Shown here piece by piece: positions 23,873 through 33,652 of a stretch of 64,000 nt of DNA. Made by a program: the position numbers and the translations under genes. The DNA is taken from NCBI GenBank assembly GCA_034664125.1, contig JAXDIG010000040.1, forward strand, positions 1 through 64,000, read 5' to 3'. Every line of letters starts with the position of its first letter. Position 1 is the stretch's first letter. Source of the DNA: JACVRW01 sp034664125 (GTDB taxonomy: Bacteria > Actinomycetota > Thermoleophilia > Solirubrobacterales > Thermoleophilaceae). Below the pieces are notes generated by a model. That model had not been told where the DNA came from. It did no database searches and was given only the letters and a program-made list of their open reading frames with translations.

Positions 23873-26248
23873 TCAGACCGGCCGTGGTCCACCCGGCGGG
23901 ATCGCGATCAGCCCCAGGAGGCGTGCCCGCAGCCCGCCGCGGGCCGTGAGGTCGCGCCGCAGCTCGCGGCGCTCGCGCAGGCCGGGCGCGGCGGGCGAGC
24001 GAGGGTCGTAGCGGTGCGCCCTCAGGCCGGCCGCGTACCGGGCCGCCGCCGGGCCGGCCGTACGGCCGAGCCGGCCCTCCAGGCCGAGCAGGGTGGTGCC
24101 GGCGGGCACGTCCCAGTCGAGCCGCGCCAGCGCGCGGCGCAGCTCGGCCAGCTGCGCGTCGGCCAGCTCCGCGGCGTCCAGCCGGCCCGCCCGGCGGACG
24201 AGCCGCCAGGCGCCCAGACCGGCGCCCGCGAGCACGAGCAGCGGCAGCAGCAGCCAGGGCGACGCGCCCCCGCCGGACTCGGAGGCCGGCGAGCTCCCGG
24301 CACCGCCCTTGGGGTCTGGCGCCGCGAGGCCGCCGCCCGATCCGTTGATTGGCCCGCCGGGTGCGCCGCTCGGCTGCAGGTCGGCGGACTGGGCCTCGGC
24401 CGGCGCGGCTGCCGGCGTGGGGTCGAACGTCACCCAGCCGATCCCGTTGAAGTACACCTCGACCCAGGAGTGGGCGTCGAGATCGCGCACGCGGTACTCG
24501 CCCGTGTCCCGGTTGAGCGAACCAGGGGCGAAGCCGGCCGCGACGCGGCTCGGGATGCCCGCCATGCGCAGCATCAGCGCCATCGCACCGGAGAACTGCT
24601 GGCAGTAGCCGAACTTGTCCCGGAACAGGAAGGCGTTGAGCGGGTAGCGGGCGGAGCGCGGTTTCTCGCTGTAGGTGAAGTTGCGGTCCAGGTAGCGCTC
24701 GGTGCCCTGGACGGCGTCGTACATGGTCGGCGCGCCCGTAGTGATGCGCGCGGCGATCCTGTACATGTCGCCGTAGACGGAGTCCGCCAGCTCGCGCCGC
24801 GGCGCGCCGGGGTCCCCATAGCCCCCCGTGCTGCCCCAGAGCGGGACGAAGACCTGCCTGGGCCCCACCACTTCGGTCGGGTCGAGCGTGGTGGTGCGAA
24901 GCCCCGGCAGCGAGATCGCCGTGTACTGGATCAGCGCATTCGACAGGCCGTCGGGAGCCCCGCGCATCTGCGCGGGCGTCGGGTTGGGCGCGTACGTCTT
25001 GACCGTGTAGGTGGCGCCCTCCTCGAGCTGCTTGTCGGCGATCCGGGTGGTGCCGTCGCTCGCCGTGGAAACCAGCCCCGCGCCCTCGATCAGGTACGGG
25101 GTGCCGGCCGCCACGAGCAGGTCGGTGGACAGCGAGCGGACGGTGAAGCGGATCTCGTTGTCCCAGCGCGGGTTCCACTCGAAGTAGTCCCAGCGGCCGT
25201 CCTGCGAGGTCGGGTCGGGGACGCCCTGGAGCCTCTGCGTCGCGTCGCTGTTCGGCCCACGCACCCAGCGCACCCCATCGAAGCTGTCCAGCGTGTCGGC
25301 CTTCCAGTAGTGCGGGCGGGCGGACTTCACGTTCAGGAGGGTGCTGCCCTCGCGCGGCCAGTCGAGCGGGCCGTAGCGGTGCGTCCAGTCGAACGTGATC
25401 GCCTTGCCGTTCTCGAGCCAGGTGACCGCCCCGTAGTTCCACCAGGGCCGCTCGCCGTTGAGCGCGGCGGCGACCGGCAGCGACAGCGCTCCCAGCGACA
25501 GCACCAGGCCGGCGCCCGCAAGGGCCTCGCGCGCGCCGAGCCGGGGCAGCCACAGCCAGGCTCCGACGAGCACGAGCAGGACCAGGCCGCGCAGCAGCGG
25601 CTCGCCGGGGTCGTGCTCGGTGACCGGGATGCCGTACGCCAGGAGCAGCACCACCAGCGCGGCGCCGCTCAGGAGGGGCGCGGCGCGGCGGGCGGGGAAG
25701 AACGCGAGCAGCGCCGCCACGCCGATCAGGCACGGAGCCCCCAGCAGCGTTGTGAGCCGCACCCAGCTGTCCGAGCCGTCGTAGGGCCAGTCGGCGTTCT
25801 GCACGCCCGCGAGGCCGCGGTCGAGCCCGTCGAAGAGCTCGTTCAAGTGGCGCGGGGCGAGCAGGCGCACCGGAAGGCCCACGGCGACCAGCGCGAGCGC
25901 GATGCCGGCGAGGCCGACCACCCGGGCGGCCACCGCGATCGCTCCCCACGCGAGTCGTCCGCCCAGAGCCTCAGTCAGGCGATTGCGAACGGCCGGGGCC
26001 CCCAGCAGCGTGAGCAGCGCACCCGTGCCGGTCGCCACCAGCACGACCAGGACGGTGCGCCCCAATGGCGGCGAGTCGACCAGCGACACCCAGTGCACGC
26101 CCGCGAACAGCGCCAGCCCCGCGAACGCGGCCAGCCGCACCAGCGCCGTGCGCGTGGTGCTCGCCGCCGCTGGTCGCGGTGCGGCGCGGGGCGCCGCGAC
26201 CGCCGCCGGCGCGCCGGCCGTGGCGGGGCGCCCGGCCACGCCGCTCAC
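23873..26248 (-). CDS. Transglutaminase-like membrane protein (DUF3488/TgpA type)
   Basis: 791 residues. A Pro/Ala-rich start is followed by about six membrane helices (roughly 35-290), a large extracytoplasmic region with a transglutaminase-core domain, a Ser/Gly/Pro linker, one more membrane helix and a C-terminal DUF4129-like tail. The Cys-His-Asp triad is complete: GYCQQFSGAMALMLRMAGIP (Cys about 547), DAHSWVEVYF, GWVTFDPTP. GTG 26248 overlaps the DUF58 stop (GTGA). The MoxR-DUF58-transglutaminase trio is widespread; the substrate is unknown. Confidence 0.9.
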   Translation of the reverse strand: MSGVAGRPATAGAPAAVAAPRAAPRPAAASTTRTALVRLAAFAGLALFAGVHWVSLVDSPPLGRTVLVVLVATGTGALLTLLGAPAVRNRLTEALGGRLAWGAIAVAARVVGLAGIALALVAVGLPVRLLAPRHLNELFDGLDRGLAGVQNADWPYDGSDSWVRLTTLLGAPCLIGVAALLAFFPARRAAPLLSGAALVVLLLAYGIPVTEHDPGEPLLRGLVLLVLVGAWLWLPRLGAREALAGAGLVLSLGALSLPVAAALNGERPWWNYGAVTWLENGKAITFDWTHRYGPLDWPREGSTLLNVKSARPHYWKADTLDSFDGVRWVRGPNSDATQRLQGVPDPTSQDGRWDYFEWNPRWDNEIRFTVRSLSTDLLVAAGTPYLIEGAGLVSTASDGTTRIADKQLEEGATYTVKTYAPNPTPAQMRGAPDGLSNALIQYTAISLPGLRTTTLDPTEVVGPRQVFVPLWGSTGGYGDPGAPRRELADSVYGDMYRIAARITTGAPTMYDAVQGTERYLDRNFTYSEKPRSARYPLNAFLFRDKFGYCQQFSGAMALMLRMAGIPSRVAAGFAPGSLNRDTGEYRVRDLDAHSWVEVYFNGIGWVTFDPTPAAAPAEAQSADLQPSGAPGGPINGSGGGLAAPDPKGGAGSSPASESGGGASPWLLLPLLVLAGAGLGAWRLVRRAGRLDAAELADAQLAELRRALARLDWDVPAGTTLLGLEGRLGRTAGPAAARYAAGLRAHRYDPRSPAAPGLRERRELRRDLTARGGLRARLLGLIAIPPGGPRPV

Positions 26249-27351
26249 GCCGCCACCCCGCGACGCGCCCGCTCCACCAGGCAGCCGGTGCAGCCGGCCA
26301 CCTCGAACAGCGCTCGAACGCCCGGCAGCGGGGTCGGCGAGACGACGATGCGCGCCCCCGCGGGCAGGCGCTCGAGCGCGCGCGGGGCCTTCGCGATGCC
26401 CGCTCCGGTGACCCAGATGACCGCGCCGCCGCGCGGGCCCAGCACGGAGCCCGCCGGCGCGGGGCCGCTCTCGACGAGGGCGAGCCGTGCGTGCACGCCG
26501 GGCCAGCCGGCCAGGTCGTGGCCGATCTCGATCGGGCGCCTGTCGCCGGGCAGCAGGATCGCGCAGCCGCCGGCCCGCCCGAGGTGGACGCACAGCGACG
26601 CCGCCGCGCGCACGGCCATGTCGAGTCCCTCTTCGGTATCCGGCGCGGACGGGTCGAGGACGATCAGGGGAGCAGAGTCGAGCTCGGCGACGAGCCGGCG
26701 CTCGAGCATCTCGCCGCGGCGCGCCACCGTCGGCCAGTGGATACGCGAGGCCGAGGTGCCCTCGCGGTACGGCCGCAAGCCGTCGATCTCCAGCTCGGCC
26801 CGCGAAGCGTCGAGCCTGCGGCCCATCACGCCCGGGTCGATCCCGGGTCCGCCGCGGTCGCCCGCGCCTGCGCCGCCGCCTCCGGGCGCGGTCACGGGCT
26901 CCACGCGCGGGAGCACCAGCACCTCGTCGCCGCCGGCCCCGACGAGCTCGCGGACGTGCAGTCGCAGCGGATCGCGGATGACGAGCCGCCCCGGCTCGAG
27001 CACCCGCCGCCCGCGGCGCGAGAAGCGCACGTTGATCCGGACGCGCCGCGACCAGCGCCCCGCGATCGGGACCGGCCAGCCGAGCAGAGGCTCGATCAGC
27101 TCACCGCCCGGCGGGGGCAGGGTGCCGGAGCGAACCTCGATGCGCAGCGGGTAGGGCTCCTCCTCGGTGACGGTGTGCGGCCCGGCCCGGCGCTCGATGG
27201 CCGCCCCGCTCGCCGCGAGCGTTACCCAGGCGGTGGCGCCGGCGGCGATCGCCATCAGCGCGACGCCGGGCACGTACAGCGAAGCGGTATCGAACGTGGC
27301 GCCGGCCAGGCAGAGGGCCAGGCCGAACAGGGCTACGGCGAGCGGCCGCAT
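26245..27351 (-). CDS. DUF58 domain protein
   Basis: 368 residues. Two hydrophobic helices at the N-terminus (about 3-20 and 26-43), a beta-rich middle, then the DUF58 signature LRPYREGTSASRIHWPTVARRGEMLERR (YREGTSASRIHWPTVAR being the conserved core) and a von Willebrand A-like end. ATG 27351 lies 5 bases after the moxR stop. Works with the MoxR AAA ATPase by genomic association; biochemical role not established. Confidence 0.9.
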   Translation of the reverse strand: MRPLAVALFGLALCLAGATFDTASLYVPGVALMAIAAGATAWVTLAASGAAIERRAGPHTVTEEEPYPLRIEVRSGTLPPPGGELIEPLLGWPVPIAGRWSRRVRINVRFSRRGRRVLEPGRLVIRDPLRLHVRELVGAGGDEVLVLPRVEPVTAPGGGGAGAGDRGGPGIDPGVMGRRLDASRAELEIDGLRPYREGTSASRIHWPTVARRGEMLERRLVAELDSAPLIVLDPSAPDTEEGLDMAVRAAASLCVHLGRAGGCAILLPGDRRPIEIGHDLAGWPGVHARLALVESGPAPAGSVLGPRGGAVIWVTGAGIAKAPRALERLPAGARIVVSPTPLPGVRALFEVAGCTGCLVERARRGVAA

Positions 27352-27356
27352 AACCG

Positions 27357-28307
27357 CTACAACGCGGGGACCCGCTCCAGCGCGTCGCGCACCACCGCCG
27401 CCCGCTCGTCGCCGCCGGCGCCGGGGCCGAGCAGCAGCCGGTGGGCGAGCACGGAGTCGGCCAGCGCTTGCACGTCGTCGGGCAGCGCGTGGTCGCGCCC
27501 GTCGAGCGCCGCCATCGCCTTGGCGGCGCGGAACAGCATCAGGCCGGCGCGCGGCGAGGCGCCCAGGTCGACGCGCGGGTCGGCGCGCGTGGCATCGAGG
27601 ATCGCGACCACGTAGCGGCGCAGCGCCTCGCTGCCGTGCACCGCCGCGGCGGCGCCCTGGGCGGCGAGCACCTCCGCCACCTCGGTCACGGGCTCCAGAT
27701 CGAGCACGCGGTCGCGCTCGGCGTGGTCGAGCAGCATCTCGCTCTCCGCCTGCGCGCTCGGGTAGCCGAGCGACACGCGCACCATGAAGCGGTCGAGCTG
27801 CGCCTCCGGCAGCGGGTAGGTGCCCTCGTACTCGACGGGGTTCTGGGTCGCCACGACGAGGAACGGCCGCGCCAGCTCGTGGGTCTGCTTGTCCACGGTG
27901 ACGTGACCCTCCTGCATGCACTCCAACAATCCCGACTGGGTCTTCGGCGAGGCACGGTTGACCTCGTCCACCAGCACGATGTTCGCGAACACGGGACCCG
28001 GCCTGAACTCGAAGCGGTTCTCGCGCTGGTTGTAGACGTTGGTGCCGACCACGTCCGCCGGCAGCAGGTCCGCGGTGCACTGCACGCGCGCGTACTCGGC
28101 TTCGATCGAGCGCGCGAGCGCGCGCGCAAGTGCGGTCTTGCCGACGCCCGGATAGTCCTCGATCAGCACGTGGCCCTCGGCCATCAGCGCGACCAGCACG
28201 TCGCGCAGCACGCGCTCGGGGGCCTTCACCGCCCGCGCGATGTTGTCGCGCAGGCGCGCGCCGAGCTCGGCAACCTTCGACGGATCGAGCTCAGGCACAG
28301 TCGACAT
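27357..28307 (-). CDS. MoxR-family AAA ATPase
   Basis: 316 residues. Walker A YPGVGKTAL (about 52-60), Walker B VLVDEVNRASPKTQ, sensor 1 VVATQNPVEYEGTYPLPEAQ and the C-terminal lid (LGASPRAGLMLFRAAKA) define the MoxR group, chaperone-like ATPases often paired with von Willebrand A or DUF58 partners. First gene of moxR-DUF58-transglutaminase. ATG 28307 with a TACCAT box 8 bases upstream, so the cluster probably has its own promoter after trpC. Confidence 0.94.
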   Translation of the reverse strand: MSTVPELDPSKVAELGARLRDNIARAVKAPERVLRDVLVALMAEGHVLIEDYPGVGKTALARALARSIEAEYARVQCTADLLPADVVGTNVYNQRENRFEFRPGPVFANIVLVDEVNRASPKTQSGLLECMQEGHVTVDKQTHELARPFLVVATQNPVEYEGTYPLPEAQLDRFMVRVSLGYPSAQAESEMLLDHAERDRVLDLEPVTEVAEVLAAQGAAAAVHGSEALRRYVVAILDATRADPRVDLGASPRAGLMLFRAAKAMAALDGRDHALPDDVQALADSVLAHRLLLGPGAGGDERAAVVRDALERVPAL

Positions 28308-28315
28308 GGAGCACC

Positions 28316-28350
28316 ATGGTAGGGATACGCCTCAACCGGCCCATCCGGTT
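28316..28350 (-). promoter_or_regulatory. trpC/moxR junction: small hairpin and moxR -10 box
   Basis: After the trpC stop (28365) the leftward strand has AACCGG-ATGGG-CCGGTT (28334-28350), a 6-bp hairpin without T-run, then TACCAT (complement of 28316-28321) 8 bases before the moxR ATG. This suggests partial termination of the trp message and a separate start for moxR. Confidence 0.4.
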
Positions 28351-28364
28351 CTCCTATGCCCGAG

Positions 28365-29165
28365 TCAGGCCTGCGTAGGCTGCTCTGGGCGGGTCAGCTC
28401 GCGCACCGCCGCTTCGGGGTCCGGCGCCCGCATCAGCGTCTCGCCGATCAGCACGGCGTCCACGCCGACCTGCTCGAGCTCGTCGATCTGCTCGCGGCTG
28501 TGGATCCCCGACTCGGACACCACGACCTTGCCCGCCGGCACGTCGGCGAGCAGGTCGAAGGTGCGCTGGATGTCGACGCTGAAGTCCTCGAGGTTGCGGT
28601 TGTTGATGCCGAGCACGTCGGCGTCCACCTCGAGCGCCCGCTCCAGCTCCTCTTCGTCGTGGATCTCGACGATCGCGTCCAGGTCGAGTGCGCGCGCCTC
28701 CCGGTGCAGCAGGGCCAGCTCGCCTTCGGTCATCGCGCCCACCACCAGCAGCACGGCGTCCGCCCCGGCGGCCTTGGCCTCGTAGAGCTGGTACGGGTCG
28801 ATCGTGAAGTCCTTGCGCAGCACCGGCAGGTCGGTGGCCACGCGCGCCTCGCGCAGGTCGGCGAGCGAGCCTCCGAAGTGCGCCTCCTCGGTCAGGACCG
28901 AGAGCGCAGCGGCGCCGCCGCGCTCGTAGGCGCGCACCACCTCGGCGCAGCTGGTGCCCATGTCCGCGAGAGCGCCCGCCGAGGGCGAGCGCCGCTTGTG
29001 CTCGGCGATCAGCGAGGTGCCGGGACGCGCGAGCGCCTCGGCGAACGGTCGGCCCTCGGGCACCGCACCCGCCTCCCGCTCGAGCTCGGAGAGCGGGCGC
29101 TCGCGCTTGCGCCGGTGCAGCGCCTCGCGCGTCGCTCCGACCAGCTCGTCGAGCCGGACGCTCAC
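28365..29165 (-). CDS. trpC: Indole-3-glycerol phosphate synthase
   Basis: Ring-closing step before tryptophan synthase, 266 residues. LIAEHKRRSPSAG contains the substrate-binding Lys, LSVLTEEAHFGGSL, LPVLRKDFTIDPYQ (catalytic Lys in RKDF), and LGINNRNLEDFSVD are intact; ESGIHSREQ and AVLIGETLMRAPDP finish the TIM barrel. GTG 29165 overlaps the trpD stop as GTGA. Confidence 0.97.
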   Translation of the reverse strand: MSVRLDELVGATREALHRRKRERPLSELEREAGAVPEGRPFAEALARPGTSLIAEHKRRSPSAGALADMGTSCAEVVRAYERGGAAALSVLTEEAHFGGSLADLREARVATDLPVLRKDFTIDPYQLYEAKAAGADAVLLVVGAMTEGELALLHREARALDLDAIVEIHDEEELERALEVDADVLGINNRNLEDFSVDIQRTFDLLADVPAGKVVVSESGIHSREQIDELEQVGVDAVLIGETLMRAPDPEAAVRELTRPEQPTQA

Positions 29166-30171
29166 TTGGCCCGCTCCAGGTACCCGTCGAGCACGGCCGC
29201 CGCGGCGCCCGAGTCGATCGACTGCTGCGCGCGCTCGACGCCCGCGGCGAGCGACTCCGCGACGCCGCCGACGTAGATCGCCGCGGCCGCGTTCAGCACG
29301 GCCAGCGAGCGCTCGGTGCCGGGCGTGCCGTCCAGCACGTCGCGCAGCACCCGCGCGTTCTGATCCGGCGCGCCAGCGGCGACCGCGCCGTCAGCGGCCG
29401 GCTCGAGCCCAACCTCCTCGGGAGAGACGTCGTAGGTCGTCAGCCGGCCGTCCCTGAGCTCGACGACTCGGGTGGTCCCGGATACCGAGAACTCGTCGAG
29501 GCCATCCGCGCTCGACACTACCAGGGCGGATTTCGTGCCGAGCTCCGCGAGCGCGCACGCCAGCGTCTCGAGCCTGGCGGGATCGGACACGCCGATCACC
29601 TGGCGCGTGGCGCCGGCCGGGTTGGTGAGCGGCCCGAGGAAGTTGAAGATCGTGCGCACGCCGAGCGCCTTGCGCACGGGCACCACGTGCTTCATCGCGG
29701 AGTGATGCTTGGGCGCGAACATGAAGCCGAAGCCCACCTGCTCGATGCAGGCGGCCACGTCATCGGGCTCCAGGTCGATGCGGGCGCCGAGCGCCTCCAG
29801 CACGTCGGCCGACCCGCACTGGCTGGTGGCCGAGCGGTTGCCGTGCTTGGCCACGCGGCAGCCCGCGCCCGCGGCGATGAACGCGGCGGTGGTCGACACG
29901 TTGAACGTCGGCCGCCCGCCACCGGTACCGGCCGTGTCGACCAGGTCGTCGCCCGCGTGCACGGGCACCGCCAGCTCGCGCATCGTGGCCGCCAGGCCGG
30001 CGATCTCGTGCACCGTCTCGCCCTTGGTCCGCAGGGCGACCAGGAACCCGGCCGTCTCGGCCTCGGAGGCGTTGCCCTGCATCACCTCGCGCAGCACCGC
30101 GGCGGCCTCGTCCGCCGAGAGGTCCTGACCGCCGGCGAGCCGGTCGATCGCGTCCGTGAGCACGGGGTTGC

Positions 30172-30175
<4 letters not shown>
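29162..30175 (-). CDS. trpD: Anthranilate phosphoribosyltransferase
   Basis: Transfers phosphoribose from PRPP to anthranilate; 337 residues. Phosphate loop DTAGTGGGRPTFNVSTTAAF, AKHGNRSATSQCGSADVLEALG, and FNFLGPLTNPAG are hallmark motifs. GTG 30175 overlaps the trpG stop (GTGA). Tight coupling through trpE-trpG-trpD-trpC points to one message. Confidence 0.97.
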
Positions 30176-30735
<560 letters not shown>

Positions 30736-30737
30736 GG

Positions 30738-32231
30738 CTACGCCCAGTCGGCCTGTGCGCAGGCCAGCCGGATCGCTTCCATCACGGCACCCGCCTTGGC
30801 CTCCGACTCGCGCGTCTCGTCGCCGGCGTCCGAGTCGGCGACGACCCCGCAGCCGGCCTGGAGGTAGGCCGTGCCGTCGCGCACGAAGGTGGAGCGGATG
30901 TTGATGCAGGTGTCGAGGTCGCCGGTGTAGGACAGGTACCCGACGGCCCCGCCGTACGGGCCGCGCTTGACCGGCTCCAGCTCGTCGATGATCTGCATGG
31001 CGCGGATCTTGGGGGCGCCCGACAGCGTCCCGGCGGGCAGCGCCGCCCGCATGGCGTCCATCGGCGTGACGCCTTCGCGCATCGTGCCGGACACCGACGA
31101 GACGATGTGGATCACGTGCGAGTACAGCTCCACGCCCATCAGCTCGTCGACCTTCACGCTCCCGTACTCGCACACGCGACCGAGGTCGTTGCGGCCGAGG
31201 TCGACCAGCATCACGTGCTCGGCGCGCTCCTTCTCGTCGGCGAGCAGCTCGTCGGTCAGCTCGCGGTCGGAGCCGCTGCGCGGCCGCGTGCCCGCGATCG
31301 GCTTCAGCTCCACGCGCCGGCCGTTCACCGTGACGAGCGCCTCGGGCGACGCCCCGGCCACCTCGAAGTCCTCGAAGTCGAGGAAGTACATGTAGGGGCT
31401 CGGGTTGATCGCGCGCAGACCGCGGTAGATCGAGAAGGCGTCGACCGGGCAGTCCGCCGTCCAGCGCTGGCTCGGGACGACCTGGTAGGCGTCGCCGGCG
31501 TGGATGTACTCCTTCACGCGCTCCACCGCCTCGGCGAACCCGTCCGCGCCCATGTTCGAGGTGAACTCGGGCGGCTCGCGCCTGCCGCGGCCGATCTGCG
31601 GCACCGGCCCGGCCAGGCGGTCCTTGACCTCGGCGATGGCGGCCGCCGCCTGCTCGTAGGAACGCTCCAAATCGTCGTCGTGCGCGAGGGGGCGGGCTTG
31701 GCCCGCACCGGAGCGATGCTCTCCGACCAGTACATTCGCCAGCACGGTGACCTCGTGGCGCAGGTGGTCGAACGCGACCAGCACGTCGGTCATCATCAGG
31801 GCGAGGTCGGGGATGCCCGTCTCGTCCGGGTTGGGCTCCCCCACGCTCGGCTCCGCGCTGCGCACGAGGTCGTAGCCGAACATGCCCACTGCCCCGCCCG
31901 CGAACGGCGGCAGCCCCTCGAGCGGCGCGATCCGGTAGCGGTCCAGCTCGTCGGCCACGGCCGCGTACGGATCCGGGTGGTCGCCGAGCGACATGCGGAT
32001 GGTCGTGCGCGGCTGGAAGCCCAGGAACGACCAGCGTCCCACGCGCTGGCCCTGCTCGGCCGACTCGAGCAGGAACGACGGCCCGCCGCCGCGCAGCTTC
32101 AGGTACGCAGACACCGGGGTCTCGCAGTCGGCGATGAACGTGTGCCGGAGCGGCACGAGGTTGTAGTCGCGCGCCAGCTCCCGGACCTCGTCGAGGTCCG
32201 GCGTCAGCTCCAGGTCAACGACGACGCTCAT
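30738..32231 (-). CDS. trpE: Anthranilate synthase component I
   Basis: Chorismate to anthranilate, 497 residues. N-terminal domain carries the tryptophan feedback element SFLLESAEQGQRVGRWSFLG (LLES being the classic inhibitor-binding motif). The catalytic domain has QVVPSQRW, YMYFLDFED, PIAGTRPRG-like PIAGTRPRSG, ERAEHVMLVDLGRNDLGRV and SGAPKIRAMQIIDELEP. Thus feedback inhibition by tryptophan is expected. ATG 32231 lies inside the end of hisIE (17-base overlap). Confidence 0.97.
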   Translation of the reverse strand: MSVVVDLELTPDLDEVRELARDYNLVPLRHTFIADCETPVSAYLKLRGGGPSFLLESAEQGQRVGRWSFLGFQPRTTIRMSLGDHPDPYAAVADELDRYRIAPLEGLPPFAGGAVGMFGYDLVRSAEPSVGEPNPDETGIPDLALMMTDVLVAFDHLRHEVTVLANVLVGEHRSGAGQARPLAHDDDLERSYEQAAAAIAEVKDRLAGPVPQIGRGRREPPEFTSNMGADGFAEAVERVKEYIHAGDAYQVVPSQRWTADCPVDAFSIYRGLRAINPSPYMYFLDFEDFEVAGASPEALVTVNGRRVELKPIAGTRPRSGSDRELTDELLADEKERAEHVMLVDLGRNDLGRVCEYGSVKVDELMGVELYSHVIHIVSSVSGTMREGVTPMDAMRAALPAGTLSGAPKIRAMQIIDELEPVKRGPYGGAVGYLSYTGDLDTCINIRSTFVRDGTAYLQAGCGVVADSDAGDETRESEAKAGAVMEAIRLACAQADWA

Positions 32232-32787
32232 TGAGCACCTCTAGGGCGTCGGCGAGGCTGAGCCCGCGCGAGGCGAGCAGCACGGTGAGGTGGTAGAGCA
32301 CGTCGGCCGCCTCCTCGGCCACGCGCTCGTCCGACTCGCCGCCGGCCGCGCGGACGACCTCCTCCGCCTCCTCCTCCACCTTCGCGCCGATGCGAGCCGG
32401 CTCGGCGAGCAGCGCGGCGGTGTAGCTGTCGCCGGGGTCGGCCGAGCGCCGCTGCGCGACCGTGCGCTCCAGCGCCGCGAGTGCCTCGGAGGGCGCCGGG
32501 TCCATGTCCCCGCGGTAGAAGCAGGTGCGCTCACCGGTGTGGCAGGCCGGGCCGGCCGGCTCGACCAGCGCGAGCAGCGCGTCCTCGTCGCAGTCGTAGC
32601 GCAGCGCCGCCAGGCGCATGACGTTGCCCGACGTCTCCCCCTTGTGCCACAGCTCCTGGCGCGAGCGCGACCAGAACCAGATCTCACCCGTTTCGCGCGT
32701 GCGCCGCAGCGACTCGTCGTTCATGTAGGCGAGCGTCAGCACCTCGCCGGTGCGCGAGTCCTGGACGATGCAAGGGGTCAGATTCAT
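32215..32787 (-). CDS. hisIE: Bifunctional phosphoribosyl-AMP cyclohydrolase / phosphoribosyl-ATP pyrophosphatase
   Basis: Second and third steps of histidine synthesis in one 190-residue chain. The HisI half (1-105) has LTLAYMNDESL, WFWSRSRQELWHKGETSGN and the zinc cysteines in YDCDEDALL and ACHTGERTCFY. The HisE half (about 115-190) has GAKVEEEAEEVVRAA and EEAADVLYHLTVLLASRG. ATG 32787 has GGAGGA six bases upstream. Being first in the message with trpE joins histidine and tryptophan synthesis, which share PRPP demand. Confidence 0.95.
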   Translation of the reverse strand: MNLTPCIVQDSRTGEVLTLAYMNDESLRRTRETGEIWFWSRSRQELWHKGETSGNVMRLAALRYDCDEDALLALVEPAGPACHTGERTCFYRGDMDPAPSEALAALERTVAQRRSADPGDSYTAALLAEPARIGAKVEEEAEEVVRAAGGESDERVAEEAADVLYHLTVLLASRGLSLADALEVLNERRR

Positions 32788-32796
32788 GATTTCCTC

Positions 32797-32847
32797 CGCG
32801 GGGCATCCAGCCCCGCGTGCTGAGACGATAGGCGACGTCCGGTCGCC
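32797..32847 (-). promoter_or_regulatory. Candidate control region of hisIE-trpEGDC
   Basis: Leftward order: palindrome GGCGAC-N5-GTCGCC (32831-32847), -10 box TATCGT (complement of 32825-32830), predicted transcript start near 32818, then a perfect 8-bp hairpin CGCGGGGC-N5-GCCCCGCG (32797-32817) immediately followed by the GGAGGA ribosome binding site and ATG 32787. The palindrome fills the -35/-10 spacer, as an operator would, and the hairpin would sit at the 5' end of the mRNA touching the ribosome site. Confidence 0.5.
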
Positions 32848-32853
32848 GTAACC

Positions 32854-32872
32854 GGGCGCGCTTCGCGCGCCC
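32854..32872 (-). terminator. 8-bp GC hairpin after the acetyltransferase gene
   Basis: GGGCGCGC (32854-32861), loop TTC, GCGCGCCC (32865-32872), 9 bases after the stop at 32882. No T-run. It likely ends the yqeY-phoH-ybeY-era-acetyltransferase message before the hisIE promoter. Confidence 0.5.
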
Positions 32873-32881
32873 TCCCTTCGA

Positions 32882-33652
32882 TTATGGCCGTCCGCCGCCG
32901 AGCGGCAGCTTCAGGAACTCGTAGAGCTGCCCGATCGGGCTGAAGCCGAGCCGCGCGTAGAGGTGCCGCGGCCAGTCCGAGGCGTCGGTGAGCAGGAAGA
33001 TCGGGTCGCACCCCTCGGTCGCGGCGGTGGCCGCCGCCGCCAAAACGGCGGCGGTCGCGTGACCGCGGCCGCGCCGGCGCTCGAGCGTGCCGACCTCGTC
33101 GACCTGACCAAGCCCGTCGGCGGTGTACAGACGGCACGCGGCGACCGGCGCGGAGGGCGGTGCGGCGAAGTCGCGGGCGCACGTGGCGCGCCCGTAGCGC
33201 TCGTCCATGGCCGTCAGCTGCTGCACGGCCTCCTCCTGCCAGCCGAACGGCTGCTCGCGCCGGAAGGCGGCCAGCGCGCCGGCGCCGGTCGCACGGTCGA
33301 CCTCGCCTCCGGCACCGTGCGGCGCGGTGCGCTCGGGGGCGCGGTCGCGCACCATCACCAGCAGCCGGTAAACGTTCCAGCCGTCGCGCGACAGGCCCGG
33401 AGCCAGGCGGGCACCGAACTCCTGATCGTGGACCACGAGCTTGCGGTGCGAGGCGTGCCCGAGCGCCTGTTCGGCGACCGCGGCCAGCTCCTGGACCCCG
33501 GCGTCACGGCCCTCGACGCGCACCGCGTTGAGCTGCCAGACCAGCGGCAGGCTCGGGGTGAGCAGCGCGGTGGCGTTTGGCAGCGGCAGCACCTCGTCGA
33601 CCAGCGCCTCCTCGGTGCGGCGCAGGAAGTCGACGATGCGCTCCAGGATCAT
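32882..33652 (-). CDS. GNAT-family acetyltransferase-like protein
   Basis: 256 residues. The C-terminal part (about 140-250) has the acetyl-CoA loop RRRGRGHATAAVLAAAATAA and the beta-bulge/alpha-helix end FLLTDASDWPRHLYARLGFSPIG typical of GNAT proteins; the N-terminal 130 residues look like a degenerate second GNAT fold (FLRRTEEALVDEVLPLP at the start). Substrate not readable. ATG 33652 overlaps the era stop (ATGA), so it is the last gene of the era message. Confidence 0.75.
   Translation of the reverse strand: MILERIVDFLRRTEEALVDEVLPLPNATALLTPSLPLVWQLNAVRVEGRDAGVQELAAVAEQALGHASHRKLVVHDQEFGARLAPGLSRDGWNVYRLLVMVRDRAPERTAPHGAGGEVDRATGAGALAAFRREQPFGWQEEAVQQLTAMDERYGRATCARDFAAPPSAPVAACRLYTADGLGQVDEVGTLERRRGRGHATAAVLAAAATAATEGCDPIFLLTDASDWPRHLYARLGFSPIGQLYEFLKLPLGGGRP

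Noticed and set aside
22596..28307. MoxR-DUF58-transglutaminase-HtrA as a new defence system
   Set aside because: MoxR-DUF58-transglutaminase is a widespread housekeeping-type cluster and HtrA is a common envelope protease; only its place inside the trp genes is notable.
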